Assembly: GCF_910578895.1 (NCBI RefSeq)
Contig: NZ_CAJTSC010000062.1
Coordinates: forward strand, 1 to 16,437
Length of the DNA stretch: 16,437 bases
DNA from: an uncultured Bacteroides sp.
GTDB taxonomy: Bacteria; Bacteroidota; Bacteroidia; Bacteroidales; Bacteroidaceae
Reading direction: 5' to 3'
Shown here piece by piece: positions 6,608-14,128 of the stretch (positions are counted from its first letter, which is position 1; every line of letters starts with the position of its first letter). The notes beneath the pieces are model-generated. The model searched no databases. It was not told where the DNA came from and saw only the letters and a program-made list of their open reading frames with translations. Both the position numbers and the translations under genes were made by a program.

Positions 6608-6638
6608 TTTGTTGTCTCACAATTAATTACGATTTTTG
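6608..6638 (+). promoter_or_regulatory. Likely gmd promoter (TTTG-N19-GATTTTTG)
   Basis: TTTG at 6608-6611 is followed after exactly 19 nt by GATTTTTG at 6631-6638, one mismatch from TAnnTTTG. Spacing and sequence fit the primary sigma factor of Bacteroidota. Transcription would begin near 6643-6646, leaving a leader of about 50 nt before the gmd ATG. Confidence 0.55.
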
Positions 6639-6696
6639 CACACAGCTTTTGCATATCGAAATATGAAATAAATAAAAAAATATAACATCAGAACCA

Positions 6697-7782
6697 ATGA
6701 AAAAAGCTCTAATCTCCGGAATCACCGGACAGGACGGTTCGTTCCTTGCAGAATTCTTATTGCAGAAAGGATATGAAGTGCACGGCATCATGCGCCGTTC
6801 ATCTTCGTTCAATACCGGACGCATCGAGCATTTGTACTTTGACGAATGGGTGCGTGACATGAAGCAGAAACGGACAATCAACCTGCACTATGGAGACATG
6901 ACGGACAGCAGTTCACTTATACGCATTATCCAGCAGGTGCAGCCGGACGAAATATACAACCTTGCCGCACAAAGCCATGTAAAAGTATCTTTTGATGTGC
7001 CTGAATATACCGCCGAGACAGATGCCATAGGCACACTGCGCATGCTTGAGGCGGTACGCATTCTCGGCTTGGAAAAGAAAACAAGAATCTATCAGGCTTC
7101 TACATCCGAATTGTTCGGCAAGGTGCAGGAAGTGCCCCAAAAAGAGACGACCCCGTTCTACCCGCGCAGCCCGTACGGAGTAGCCAAGCAATACGGTTTC
7201 TGGATTACGAAGAACTACCGTGAAAGCTATGGGATGTTTGCCGTAAACGGCATTCTCTTCAACCACGAAAGCGAACGGCGTGGCGAAACGTTCGTCACCC
7301 GCAAGATTACGCTGGCTGCCGCACGCATAGCGCAAGGCTTTCAGGACAAACTCTACCTGGGTAACCTCGATGCACGCCGCGACTGGGGATATGCCCGCGA
7401 TTATGTAGAGTGCATGTGGCTCATCCTGCAACACGATACGCCCGAAGACTTCGTGATAGCCACCGGAGAGATGCACACCGTGCGCGAGTTTGCCACACTG
7501 GCTTTTGAGGAAGCAGGCATACAACTGCGCTGGGAAGGCACAGGCGTAGACGAAAAAGGCATAGACTGCAAAACCGGAAAAGTATTGGTAGAAGTGGATC
7601 CCAAATACTTCCGTCCCTGCGAAGTGGAGCAACTGCTGGGAGACCCCGCCAAAGCCAAGACCTTGTTGGGGTGGAATCCGCAACAGACAAGCTTTGAAAA
7701 ACTGGTGCGCATCATGACAGAACATGACATGAGGTTCGTGAAGAAACTGCATTCGAGAGACAAAGAGAGTGAAAACAGATAA
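6697..7782 (+). CDS. gmd: GDP-mannose 4,6-dehydratase
   Basis: Converts GDP-D-mannose to GDP-4-keto-6-deoxy-D-mannose, the first step of de novo GDP-L-fucose synthesis, in the cytosol. It is an extended short-chain dehydrogenase: the dinucleotide motif GITGQDG is at residues 8-14, RRSSSFNTGRIEHL near 32-45 is typical of Gmd and contacts the NADP phosphate, and catalytic residues are visible as T136 and E138 (TSELFG) and Y160/K164 (SPYGVAKQYGFW). The segment ILFNHESERRGETFVTRKI is the classic Gmd substrate region. Its 361 residues are normal. It is followed by fcl 108 nt downstream on the same strand and has its own promoter in the divergent spacer. The product feeds fucosylated capsule and glycoprotein synthesis, well known in Bacteroides. 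Confidence 0.97.
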   Translation: MKKALISGITGQDGSFLAEFLLQKGYEVHGIMRRSSSFNTGRIEHLYFDEWVRDMKQKRTINLHYGDMTDSSSLIRIIQQVQPDEIYNLAAQSHVKVSFDVPEYTAETDAIGTLRMLEAVRILGLEKKTRIYQASTSELFGKVQEVPQKETTPFYPRSPYGVAKQYGFWITKNYRESYGMFAVNGILFNHESERRGETFVTRKITLAAARIAQGFQDKLYLGNLDARRDWGYARDYVECMWLILQHDTPEDFVIATGEMHTVREFATLAFEEAGIQLRWEGTGVDEKGIDCKTGKVLVEVDPKYFRPCEVEQLLGDPAKAKTLLGWNPQQTSFEKLVRIMTEHDMRFVKKLHSRDKESENR

Positions 7783-7801
7783 TTAACTTTCAGATAACTA
7801 A

Positions 7802-7862
7802 AGAACAAAAGGAGATATACGAGAAAATAAAAGTGTACAAACCGGATATGTTCTTTTGTTCT
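7802..7862 (+). repeat. 10-bp inverted repeat in the gmd-fcl gap
   Basis: AGAACAAAAG (7802-7811) and CTTTTGTTCT (7853-7862) are perfectly complementary with a 41-nt spacer, between the gmd stop and the fcl ATG at 7891. No T-run follows. The arms partly resemble the GAACAAA core of the gnd inverted repeat. It may be an intercistronic RNA structure; function is unknown. Confidence 0.4.
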
Positions 7863-7890
7863 GCCGTATGAATCCAACCCTTTTGCAACA

Positions 7891-8973
7891 ATGTTAAACA
7901 AGGATGCAAAAATATACATCGCAGGACATCGCGGGCTGGTAGGCTCCGCCATTTGGAAAAACCTGCAAGAAAAAGGTTATACCAACCTTGTGGGAAGAAC
8001 CCATCAAGAACTTGATCTATTGGACGGCGTTTCCGTCCGCCGTTTTTTCGATGAGGAACAACCGGAATATGTATTCCTTGCCGCTGCTTTCGTAGGCGGC
8101 ATCATGGCAAACAGCATCTACCGTGCCGACTTCATCTACAAAAATCTCCAGATACAGCAAAACGTCATTGGCGAGAGTTTCCGCCACAATGTAAAGAAAC
8201 TGCTTTTCTTGGGCAGCACTTGTATCTATCCGCGCGATGCCGCGCAACCGATGAAAGAGGACGTGCTTCTCACCTCGCCGTTGGAATATACCAACGAACC
8301 TTATGCCATAGCCAAAATTGCCGGACTGAAAATGTGCGAGAGTTTCAACCTGCAATACGGCACAAACTACATTGCCGTCATGCCTACCAACCTTTACGGT
8401 CCCAACGATAACTTCGATTTGGAACGCAGCCACGTACTGCCTGCCATGATTCGCAAAGTACACCTGGCGCACTGCCTGCAACAAGGCGATTGGGATGCCG
8501 TACGTCGTGACATGGCCTTGCGTCCCGTAGAAGGCATTGATGGCAGCAACAGTAACGGTGAAATACTGAACATACTTGCCAAATACGGCATCAGCGGAGA
8601 AGAAGTCAGACTTTGGGGTACGGGAACACCTCTGCGCGAATTTCTTTGGAGCGAGGAAATGGCGGATGCAAGCGTATTCGTCATGCAGCACGTCAACTTC
8701 AAGGATACCTGCCAACCTGGTGAAAAGGATATCCGCAACTGCCACATCAACATCGGCACAGGCAAGGAAATCACTATTCGCCGGCTTGCTGAACTGATTG
8801 TCAGCACAGTGGGTTATCGCGGAACACTGACCTTCGACAGCACCAAACCCGACGGCACCTTGCGCAAACTCACCGACCCAAGCAAACTTCACGCATTGGG
8901 ATGGCACCACAAAATAGACATCGAAGAGGGTGTAGAACGGATGTACCGCTGGTATTTGAGCGACGGTAAATAA
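7891..8973 (+). CDS. fcl: GDP-L-fucose synthase (GDP-4-keto-6-deoxymannose 3,5-epimerase-4-reductase)
   Basis: Epimerises and reduces GDP-4-keto-6-deoxymannose to GDP-L-fucose using NADPH, directly after Gmd. The extended SDR signature is clear: the dinucleotide motif GHRGLVGS at residues 12-19, FLGSTCIYPRDA with the catalytic Ser region near 109-120, and Y138-x-x-x-K142 in EPYAIAKIAG. NLYGPNDNFD and the later WGTGTPLREFLWSEE block are typical of Fcl. At 360 residues it is longer than the E. coli enzyme (about 321). The extra length includes an insertion around residues 195-225 (QGDWDAVRRDMALRPVEGID), which I associate with Bacteroidota Fcl. It sits 108 nt after gmd and is probably on the same transcript. 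Confidence 0.96.
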   Translation: MLNKDAKIYIAGHRGLVGSAIWKNLQEKGYTNLVGRTHQELDLLDGVSVRRFFDEEQPEYVFLAAAFVGGIMANSIYRADFIYKNLQIQQNVIGESFRHNVKKLLFLGSTCIYPRDAAQPMKEDVLLTSPLEYTNEPYAIAKIAGLKMCESFNLQYGTNYIAVMPTNLYGPNDNFDLERSHVLPAMIRKVHLAHCLQQGDWDAVRRDMALRPVEGIDGSNSNGEILNILAKYGISGEEVRLWGTGTPLREFLWSEEMADASVFVMQHVNFKDTCQPGEKDIRNCHINIGTGKEITIRRLAELIVSTVGYRGTLTFDSTKPDGTLRKLTDPSKLHALGWHHKIDIEEGVERMYRWYLSDGK

Positions 8974-9017
8974 CGATAAAGGAGGAATTTGCATAAAATG
9001 CTTTTTCCTCCCAAAAG

Positions 9018-9048
9018 TTTGCATTCTCTGTATAAACCTTTATATTTG
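9018..9048 (+). promoter_or_regulatory. Strong Bacteroidota promoter for the acyl-CoA ligase (TTTG-N19-TATATTTG)
   Basis: TTTG at 9018-9021, a 19-nt spacer, then TATATTTG at 9041-9048, a full match to the -33/-7 consensus TTTG-N19-21-TAnnTTTG. The start site is expected near 9053-9056. This places any start codon before about 9053, including an upstream ATG at 8989, outside the main transcript and supports the ATG at 9079. Confidence 0.75.
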
Positions 9049-9078
9049 TACAACTTTCAACTAAATGTGCAATATATA

Positions 9079-10737
9079 ATGGAACAAAGTTTTATCTCTT
9101 ATATAGAGAATAGTATAAAAGAAAACTGGGACTTGGATGCCCTTACCGACTATAAGGGAGCGACCCTGCAATACAAAGACGTAGCCCGCAAGATAGAGAA
9201 ACTGCATATCATTTTCGAAGCGAGCGGCATCAAGAAAGGCGACAAAATCGCCGTCTGCGGACGCAACAGTTCGCATTGGGGAGTAACGTTTCTCGCCACG
9301 CTGACGTATGGCGCGGTCATCGTACCTATTCTTCACGAATTCAAGGCAGACAACGTACACAACATAGTCAATCACTCCGAAGCCAAACTTCTCTTCGTAG
9401 GCGACCAAGTATGGGAAAACCTCAATGAAAGCGCCATGCCGTTGCTGGAAGGCATTTTCATGATGACGGACTTCACCTTGTTGGTGTCGCGCAATGAACG
9501 GGTTACTTATGCCCGCGACCACCTCAACGAAATGTTCGGCAAGAAATTTCCCAAGAATTTTCGTAAGGAACACGTCGATTATCACAAAGACCAACCCGAA
9601 GAGTTGGCGGTCATTAACTATACATCCGGCACAACCAGCTATTCGAAAGGCGTAATGCTGCCCTACCGCTGCCTGTGGTCCAATACCCGTTTCGCCTTTG
9701 AAGTGTTACCGTTGAAAGCCGGTGACAAATTAGTGTGTATGTTGCCGATGGCACACATGTACGGGCTTGCCTTCGAGTTCCTCTACGAGTTCTCCGTAGG
9801 TTGCCATATCTACTACCTCACCCGCATGCCCAGCCCGAAGATTATCTTCCAGGCTTTTGCCGACATAAAGCCGAACCTCATCGTTGCCGTGCCTCTTATC
9901 ATCGAAAAGATTATCAAAAAGAGCGTGTTGCCCAAGCTGGAAACGCCCACCATGAAACTGTTACTGAAAGTGCCTATCATCAACGACAAGATAAAGGCGA
10001 CCGTACGCGAACAGATGATACAGGCATTCGGAGGCAATTTTGTAGAGGTCATCGTAGGAGGAGCGGCTTTCAATCAGGAGGTGGAGCAGTTCCTGCGCAT
10101 GGTAGATTTCCCTTACACCGTAGGTTACGGCATGACGGAGTGCGGACCTATCATCTGCTACGAAGACTGGGCACGCTTCAAGCCCGGCTCTTGCGGTAAA
10201 GCCGCCCCGCGCATGGAAGTAAAAATACTCTCTCCCGATCCGGAGAACATTCCCGGTGAGATTATATGCCGTGGTCCCAACGTTATGCTGGGTTATTACA
10301 AGAATGAAGAGGCCACCGCACAGGTAATGGATAAAGAGGGCTGGTTGCACACCGGCGACCTTGCCTTGATGGATGCCGAAGGCAATGTCACCATCAAAGG
10401 ACGCAGCAAGAACATGCTCCTCGGTCCCAGCGGACAGAATATCTATCCCGAAGAGATAGAGGATAAACTGAATAACCTGCCCTATGTGGCGGAAAGCATC
10501 ATCGTACAACAAAACGAAAAACTCGTGGGGTTGGTGTATCCCGACTTTGACGAAGCCTTTGCCCACGGTCTCAATAACGATGACATAGAGCGCGTGATGG
10601 AAGAAAACCGTGCGGCACTGAATGCCCAACTGCCTGCCTACAGCCAAGTCTCTAAAATGAAGATATATCCCGAAGAGTTTGAAAAGACACCCAAAAAATC
10701 CATAAAACGCTTTTTATATCAGGAAGCAAAAGGTTGA
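9079..10737 (+). CDS. AMP-forming acyl-CoA ligase / fatty acid-CoA synthetase
   Basis: A member of the ANL (AMP-binding) superfamily that activates a carboxylic acid, most likely a medium or long-chain fatty acid, through an acyl-adenylate and then usually to CoA. Motifs: the P-loop-like NYTSGTTSYSKGVML near residues 180-193, GYGMTECGPI near 349-358, HTGDLALMDAEGNVTIKGRS near 424-443 and the C-terminal Lys motif KTPKKSIKRFL at 536-546. I chose ATG 9079 (MEQSFISYIENSI), giving 552 residues; the frame opens at an ATG at 8989, but that lies before the promoter and adds an unlikely lead. No membrane segment or signal peptide. Substrate cannot be read from sequence. It has its own promoter after fcl and probably drives the exported-protein gene 34 nt downstream as well. 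Confidence 0.9.
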   Translation: MEQSFISYIENSIKENWDLDALTDYKGATLQYKDVARKIEKLHIIFEASGIKKGDKIAVCGRNSSHWGVTFLATLTYGAVIVPILHEFKADNVHNIVNHSEAKLLFVGDQVWENLNESAMPLLEGIFMMTDFTLLVSRNERVTYARDHLNEMFGKKFPKNFRKEHVDYHKDQPEELAVINYTSGTTSYSKGVMLPYRCLWSNTRFAFEVLPLKAGDKLVCMLPMAHMYGLAFEFLYEFSVGCHIYYLTRMPSPKIIFQAFADIKPNLIVAVPLIIEKIIKKSVLPKLETPTMKLLLKVPIINDKIKATVREQMIQAFGGNFVEVIVGGAAFNQEVEQFLRMVDFPYTVGYGMTECGPIICYEDWARFKPGSCGKAAPRMEVKILSPDPENIPGEIICRGPNVMLGYYKNEEATAQVMDKEGWLHTGDLALMDAEGNVTIKGRSKNMLLGPSGQNIYPEEIEDKLNNLPYVAESIIVQQNEKLVGLVYPDFDEAFAHGLNNDDIERVMEENRAALNAQLPAYSQVSKMKIYPEEFEKTPKKSIKRFLYQEAKG

Positions 10738-10771
10738 GAACGGGCGATCAGTGGTAAATGATTAGTGATTT

Positions 10772-11950
10772 ATGAGAGGGATATGCTTATTTATCTGCTT
10801 GTCCTTGCTGTTGGCAGGAACGGTCCATGCCCAAACAGGCAAGCAACAAGGGACGCGTCAGCCGGAAATTCAACGCACGGGAATCAATCTTTCGCTTTGG
10901 AAGAACCTTGCCACACAACGCACGGACACGGTAGGTAACACCGCCTTCAACCTCGGCGTTTTCTCAGCCATGAACCGCCTGAACGGTTTAGGAGTGAACA
11001 TGCTGGCATCGGTAACAGGCAGAGACATGAACGGAATGCAGCTCTCCGGCATATCCAACATGGTGGGTGGAAGCATGCGGGGTGTACAGGTGGCAGGCAT
11101 CACCAATGTCAATGGCGACCACCTCAGCGGTTTGTCCGTTTCCGGTCTCGTAGGCATTGCCGGTGATTGTGTGCAGGGAGTGGTCTTCTCCGGTCTTGCC
11201 AACATCACGGGCAACAACAGCAACGGCGTCGTCGCAGGCGGATTGTTGAATATCACAGGCGAAAAGAGCAACGGCGTACAGTTTTCAGGACTTGCCAATA
11301 TCTCGAGCGGTGACTTTACAGGTGTCACTATATCCGGTGTATTGAATGTGGTAAGCGACAATATGAAAGGACTCCAGCTTTCCGGTTTAGGAAACATCGC
11401 CGGAGGCACATATGTCGGCGTGCAGCTTGCTCCCCTGAATGTGGCTATCCGCGCCAAAGGCCTTCAGATAGGTTTGGTAAACTATTACAGAGATAAGTTA
11501 GACGGTTTTCAGTTAGGGCTGGTCAATGCCAATCCGGATACCCGGGTACAACTGATGCTCTTTGGCGGCAATAGTACAAAACTGAACCTTGCAGCACGCT
11601 TCAAAAACAACCTGTTTTACACCATTCTTGGCGGCGGCACACATTTTCTTGATTTCAGCGATAAGTTCTCCGGTGCGCTTTTCTACCGTGCCGGACTGGA
11701 ATTGCCCCTCTGCAAGCAGTTGTTCATCAGCGGAGATTTAGGTTACCGGCACGTAGAGACTTTCAAGAACAAGAACTATGGTTTCCCTGCCCGCCTCTAC
11801 TCTCTCCAATCCCGCATCAACCTTGAATATCGACCGGCGAAAAACTTAGGAGTATTCGTTACGGGGGGCTACGGTTGGGACAAATACTACAACCGAAGCG
11901 CAAACTTCGACAAAGGAGCAATCGTGGAAGGCGGTGTTATATTGTTCTAA
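10772..11950 (+). CDS. Exported repeat protein, LA_2272-like surface protein
   Basis: A secreted or outer-membrane protein of unknown function. Residues 1-20 form a signal peptide (LFICLSLLLAGTVHA, likely signal peptidase I cleavage after VHA), with no lipobox Cys. Residues 41-87 (SLWKNLATQR onward) lead into eight repeats of exactly 16 residues at 88-215, consensus Gly-h-x-h-Ser-Gly-Leu-x-Asn-Ile-x-Gly-x4, then degenerate repeats to about 262. The last 130 residues are rich in alternating aromatic and polar strands (LFYTILGGGTHFLDF; LFISGDLGYRHVE; LGVFVTGGYGWDKYY) and end near IVEGGVILF, which suggests an outer-membrane beta structure. Family name is from memory of similar proteins. It lies 34 nt after the acyl-CoA ligase gene and ends before a long hairpin terminator. 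Confidence 0.8.
   Translation: MRGICLFICLSLLLAGTVHAQTGKQQGTRQPEIQRTGINLSLWKNLATQRTDTVGNTAFNLGVFSAMNRLNGLGVNMLASVTGRDMNGMQLSGISNMVGGSMRGVQVAGITNVNGDHLSGLSVSGLVGIAGDCVQGVVFSGLANITGNNSNGVVAGGLLNITGEKSNGVQFSGLANISSGDFTGVTISGVLNVVSDNMKGLQLSGLGNIAGGTYVGVQLAPLNVAIRAKGLQIGLVNYYRDKLDGFQLGLVNANPDTRVQLMLFGGNSTKLNLAARFKNNLFYTILGGGTHFLDFSDKFSGALFYRAGLELPLCKQLFISGDLGYRHVETFKNKNYGFPARLYSLQSRINLEYRPAKNLGVFVTGGYGWDKYYNRSANFDKGAIVEGGVILF
11033..11416 (+). repeat. Eight tandem 48-nt coding repeats (16 residues each)
   Basis: Within the exported protein, units start at residues 88, 104, 120, 136, 152, 168, 184 and 200, all with Gly at position 1 and six of the eight with Ser-Gly at positions 5-6 (Ala-Gly and Gly-Gly in the others). 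Examples: GVQFSGLANISSGDFT, GLQLSGLGNIAGGTYV. Nucleotide identity between units is modest, so the array is old and not an obvious slippage repeat. Short regular units of this kind usually stack as a beta-helix or solenoid. Confidence 0.8.
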
Positions 11951-12024
11951 TCTTTATTTCCCGGCAAGAAATTGTATCAAAACTAAAAACCGGCCATTAG
12001 CTTACTTGGTCATTCAAAACGGAG

Positions 12025-12071
12025 CGAAGCCAATCTGCTCTCTTCATGGATTAGAGAGTAGATTGGCTTCG
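12025..12071 (+). terminator. Long hairpin between convergent genes (surface protein and fbp)
   Basis: CGAAGCCAATCTGCTCTCT (12025-12043) pairs with AGAGAGTAGATTGGCTTCG (12053-12071) over 19 positions with one G-U wobble and a 9-nt loop. On the plus strand TTATTGGATTTT follows, giving a weak U-rich tail; on the minus strand CTCCGTTTTG follows. It lies 75 nt after the plus-strand stop and 28 nt after the fbp stop, so it probably terminates both transcripts. Confidence 0.7.
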
Positions 12072-12098
12072 TTATTGGATTTTCGACATCCGCTTTAT

Positions 12099-14093
12099 TC
12101 AGAAAATCTCTTTTTCTTTGATTAATCCCGTCCTGTAGGCTACCAGCAACTTCTTCAAGTCTTGGATTTGCGTCACAAGCAGTCTGCCCTTGTCCGTATC
12201 CTTCACCATCATGCGTTGCGAATTGAATTCGATGACAAACGTCGTCGACTTGATATCCTGTCCCTCTTCAATCGCCTTCTGGCTACTTTGAAAAGGTTCG
12301 TGCTGCACCAGCTGCATTCCATGCGAATGATACACCAACGTATATCCCGCAATACCCGTTTCCGGCTGGTAAGCCTTGGAGAAGCCGCCGTCAATCACCA
12401 ACAGTTTGCCGTCCGCCTTTATAGGACGTTCGCCTTTGATTGTCTTTACCGGCACGTGTCCGTTGATGATATGCGAATGAGGTCCCGGCTCCACCCCAAA
12501 CTCCGCCAAGATATTCTCGCAGATATCGGCACGGTTGCGAAGCGTATAGTAATAACCCTTATTCTCTTTATGCAGTGCCTTGTCGGCTATGAAGTAACGC
12601 TCAAAAGTCGCCATCTTGTCTTTATCAAAAGAGGGAGCATCCGGTCCGCACCACATGTACCACATATAGTCCAACGCGAAGTTCTTTTCTTTGGAGCCGT
12701 CCTCGTCAAAGTAAGCGGTACGGATAAGCTGGTCGGTCTTCTGCAACAACTTATGTCCCCAATACTCTTTCTTGCCGATACGCACATGTTTGAAACTGCC
12801 GTCTTCATTCAAAGGAACGGACGCATGATACAACAGGTTGCTGTTGCACACCAGATACATGCCGCCATACGTAAACAAACAACGCATGTGTTTCTTCAGT
12901 TTCTCACTGTTCATGAAGGAGGCATGGATTTTATCTACGAGTTCCCTCTCTTCATCCGTCAGCCGATACGGGTCGGCAGGGTCGATGGTTGGGAAATTGG
13001 CATCACGCAGTTCATATTCCTTACCTTCATACACAAACACTCCTCGTGCAAAGTCTATCTGATGCAGTAACTTCCGGTTTGCCATACCAAATTCCGGACG
13101 GCGGTCTATGATTTCCGCCTCTAACTTGAGTTGGATAATCGTAATAGCCTTGTGCATCTGCGTAATCAGGCGCAATGTCTTCTCATTGTAATTAGCATCG
13201 GCAAAGTTCATCTTCGGAGCAAAGATAGCGCAGGAATCATCCGCATACGTATCCATCGCAAAGGTAGCCAATGGCAACAGGTTGATGCCGTAGCCGTCTT
13301 CCAGCGTTGCCAGATTGGCGTAGCGCATCGACATACGGATGACATTGGCTATACACGCATCGTTACCCGATGCGGCACCCATCCAAAGTATGTCGTGGTT
13401 ACCCCACTGGATGTCGAAGTTGTGATAGTCGCAAAGCGTGTCCATAATGATGTGCGCACCCGGACCGCGGTCGTAGATATCTCCTACAATGTGCAGGGAG
13501 TCGATCGTAAGCCGTTGGATAAGGTTGCACATGGCGATGATAAAGTCGTCCGCACGCTTGGTCGAGATAATCGTACTGATAATAACGTTGATATATGCGT
13601 GCTTGTTGGGTTCTACGCTGGACTCGTGCAGCAACTCCTGGATAATGTATGAAAACTCTGCCGGCAACGCCTTGCGCACCTTCGAACGGGTGTATTTGGA
13701 AGATACATTCTGGCAGACTTTCACCAACTGGTTCAGCGTAATGAGATACCAGTCATCCAAGTCCGTCTCCTGTTCCTTTATCAGTTGCAACTTCTCTTCC
13801 GGATAATAAATCAGCGTACAAATCTCCTTCTTCTCGCTTTCGCGCAGCGTATGTCCGAAGATTTCATTCACTTTCCGTTTCACCGCTCCCGAAGCATTCT
13901 TCAGCACGTGCTGGAAAGCCTCGTATTCGCCGTGAATATCCGTAAGGAAATGCTCCGTGCCCTTAGGCAAATTCAGGATAGCTTCCAGATTTATGATTTC
14001 CGTACTGGCATCGGCTATGGTAGGAAAACTGCGCGACAACAATTGCAGATAGCGCAAGTCACTGATTATACTTTCCGGAGTAATAGTTCCCAT
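12099..14093 (-). CDS. fbp: Fructose-1,6-bisphosphatase, class III
   Basis: Hydrolyses fructose 1,6-bisphosphate to fructose 6-phosphate in gluconeogenesis. This is the Firmicutes/Bacteroidota-type class III enzyme, with a metallophosphoesterase fold unrelated to E. coli Fbp. Metal-site motifs in order: TDIHGE at 51-56, VGDIYDRGP at 203-211, GNHD at 231-234, then INGHVPVK and VIDGGFSKAYQ toward the C-terminus. Its 664 residues match the family. ATG at 14093 lies 35 nt after the stop of the transporter gene on the same strand, so the two are probably one operon. Fructose 6-phosphate can feed both GDP-mannose synthesis and, through glucose 6-phosphate, zwf, linking it to the neighbouring pathways. 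No disruption is seen. Confidence 0.96.
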   Translation of the reverse strand: MGTITPESIISDLRYLQLLSRSFPTIADASTEIINLEAILNLPKGTEHFLTDIHGEYEAFQHVLKNASGAVKRKVNEIFGHTLRESEKKEICTLIYYPEEKLQLIKEQETDLDDWYLITLNQLVKVCQNVSSKYTRSKVRKALPAEFSYIIQELLHESSVEPNKHAYINVIISTIISTKRADDFIIAMCNLIQRLTIDSLHIVGDIYDRGPGAHIIMDTLCDYHNFDIQWGNHDILWMGAASGNDACIANVIRMSMRYANLATLEDGYGINLLPLATFAMDTYADDSCAIFAPKMNFADANYNEKTLRLITQMHKAITIIQLKLEAEIIDRRPEFGMANRKLLHQIDFARGVFVYEGKEYELRDANFPTIDPADPYRLTDEERELVDKIHASFMNSEKLKKHMRCLFTYGGMYLVCNSNLLYHASVPLNEDGSFKHVRIGKKEYWGHKLLQKTDQLIRTAYFDEDGSKEKNFALDYMWYMWCGPDAPSFDKDKMATFERYFIADKALHKENKGYYYTLRNRADICENILAEFGVEPGPHSHIINGHVPVKTIKGERPIKADGKLLVIDGGFSKAYQPETGIAGYTLVYHSHGMQLVQHEPFQSSQKAIEEGQDIKSTTFVIEFNSQRMMVKDTDKGRLLVTQIQDLKKLLVAYRTGLIKEKEIF

Positions 14094-14128
14094 GTTATAA
14101 TTTTAATTTTAGATTTTATATTCAATTC

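Larger units (their letters stand above)
6278..6696. other. Divergent spacer between gnd and gmd
   Basis: This is a 419-bp AT-rich spacer from which the gnd operon and gmd diverge. It holds a 13-bp inverted repeat near gnd (6301-6338), a second inverted repeat GCGAAAG/CTTTCGC at 6405-6411 and 6417-6423 with a 5-nt loop and no T-run on either side, and a gmd promoter at 6608-6638. I see no convincing small ORF and no recognisable riboswitch. A clear TAnnTTTG box for gnd was not found; TAAATTTT close to the gnd start is a weak match. Confidence 0.7.

Noticed and set aside
6913..7752. Minus-strand open frame of 279 codons antisense to gmd
   Set aside because: Shadow of gmd; its composition mirrors reverse-complement codons of the real gene.
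8017..9024. Minus-strand open frame of 335 codons antisense to fcl
   Set aside because: Shadow of fcl; low-complexity Ala/Val/Phe composition, no motif.
8989..9078. Upstream ATG extending the acyl-CoA ligase by 30 residues
   Set aside because: A consensus promoter at 9018-9048 lies inside the extension, and the extra residues (LFPPKSLHSLYKPLYLYNF) do not look like a family N-terminus.
11033..11416. Regular 48-nt period as a CRISPR array
   Set aside because: The period is in frame within a signal-peptide protein, units are diverged along their length, and there is no repeat-spacer alternation.
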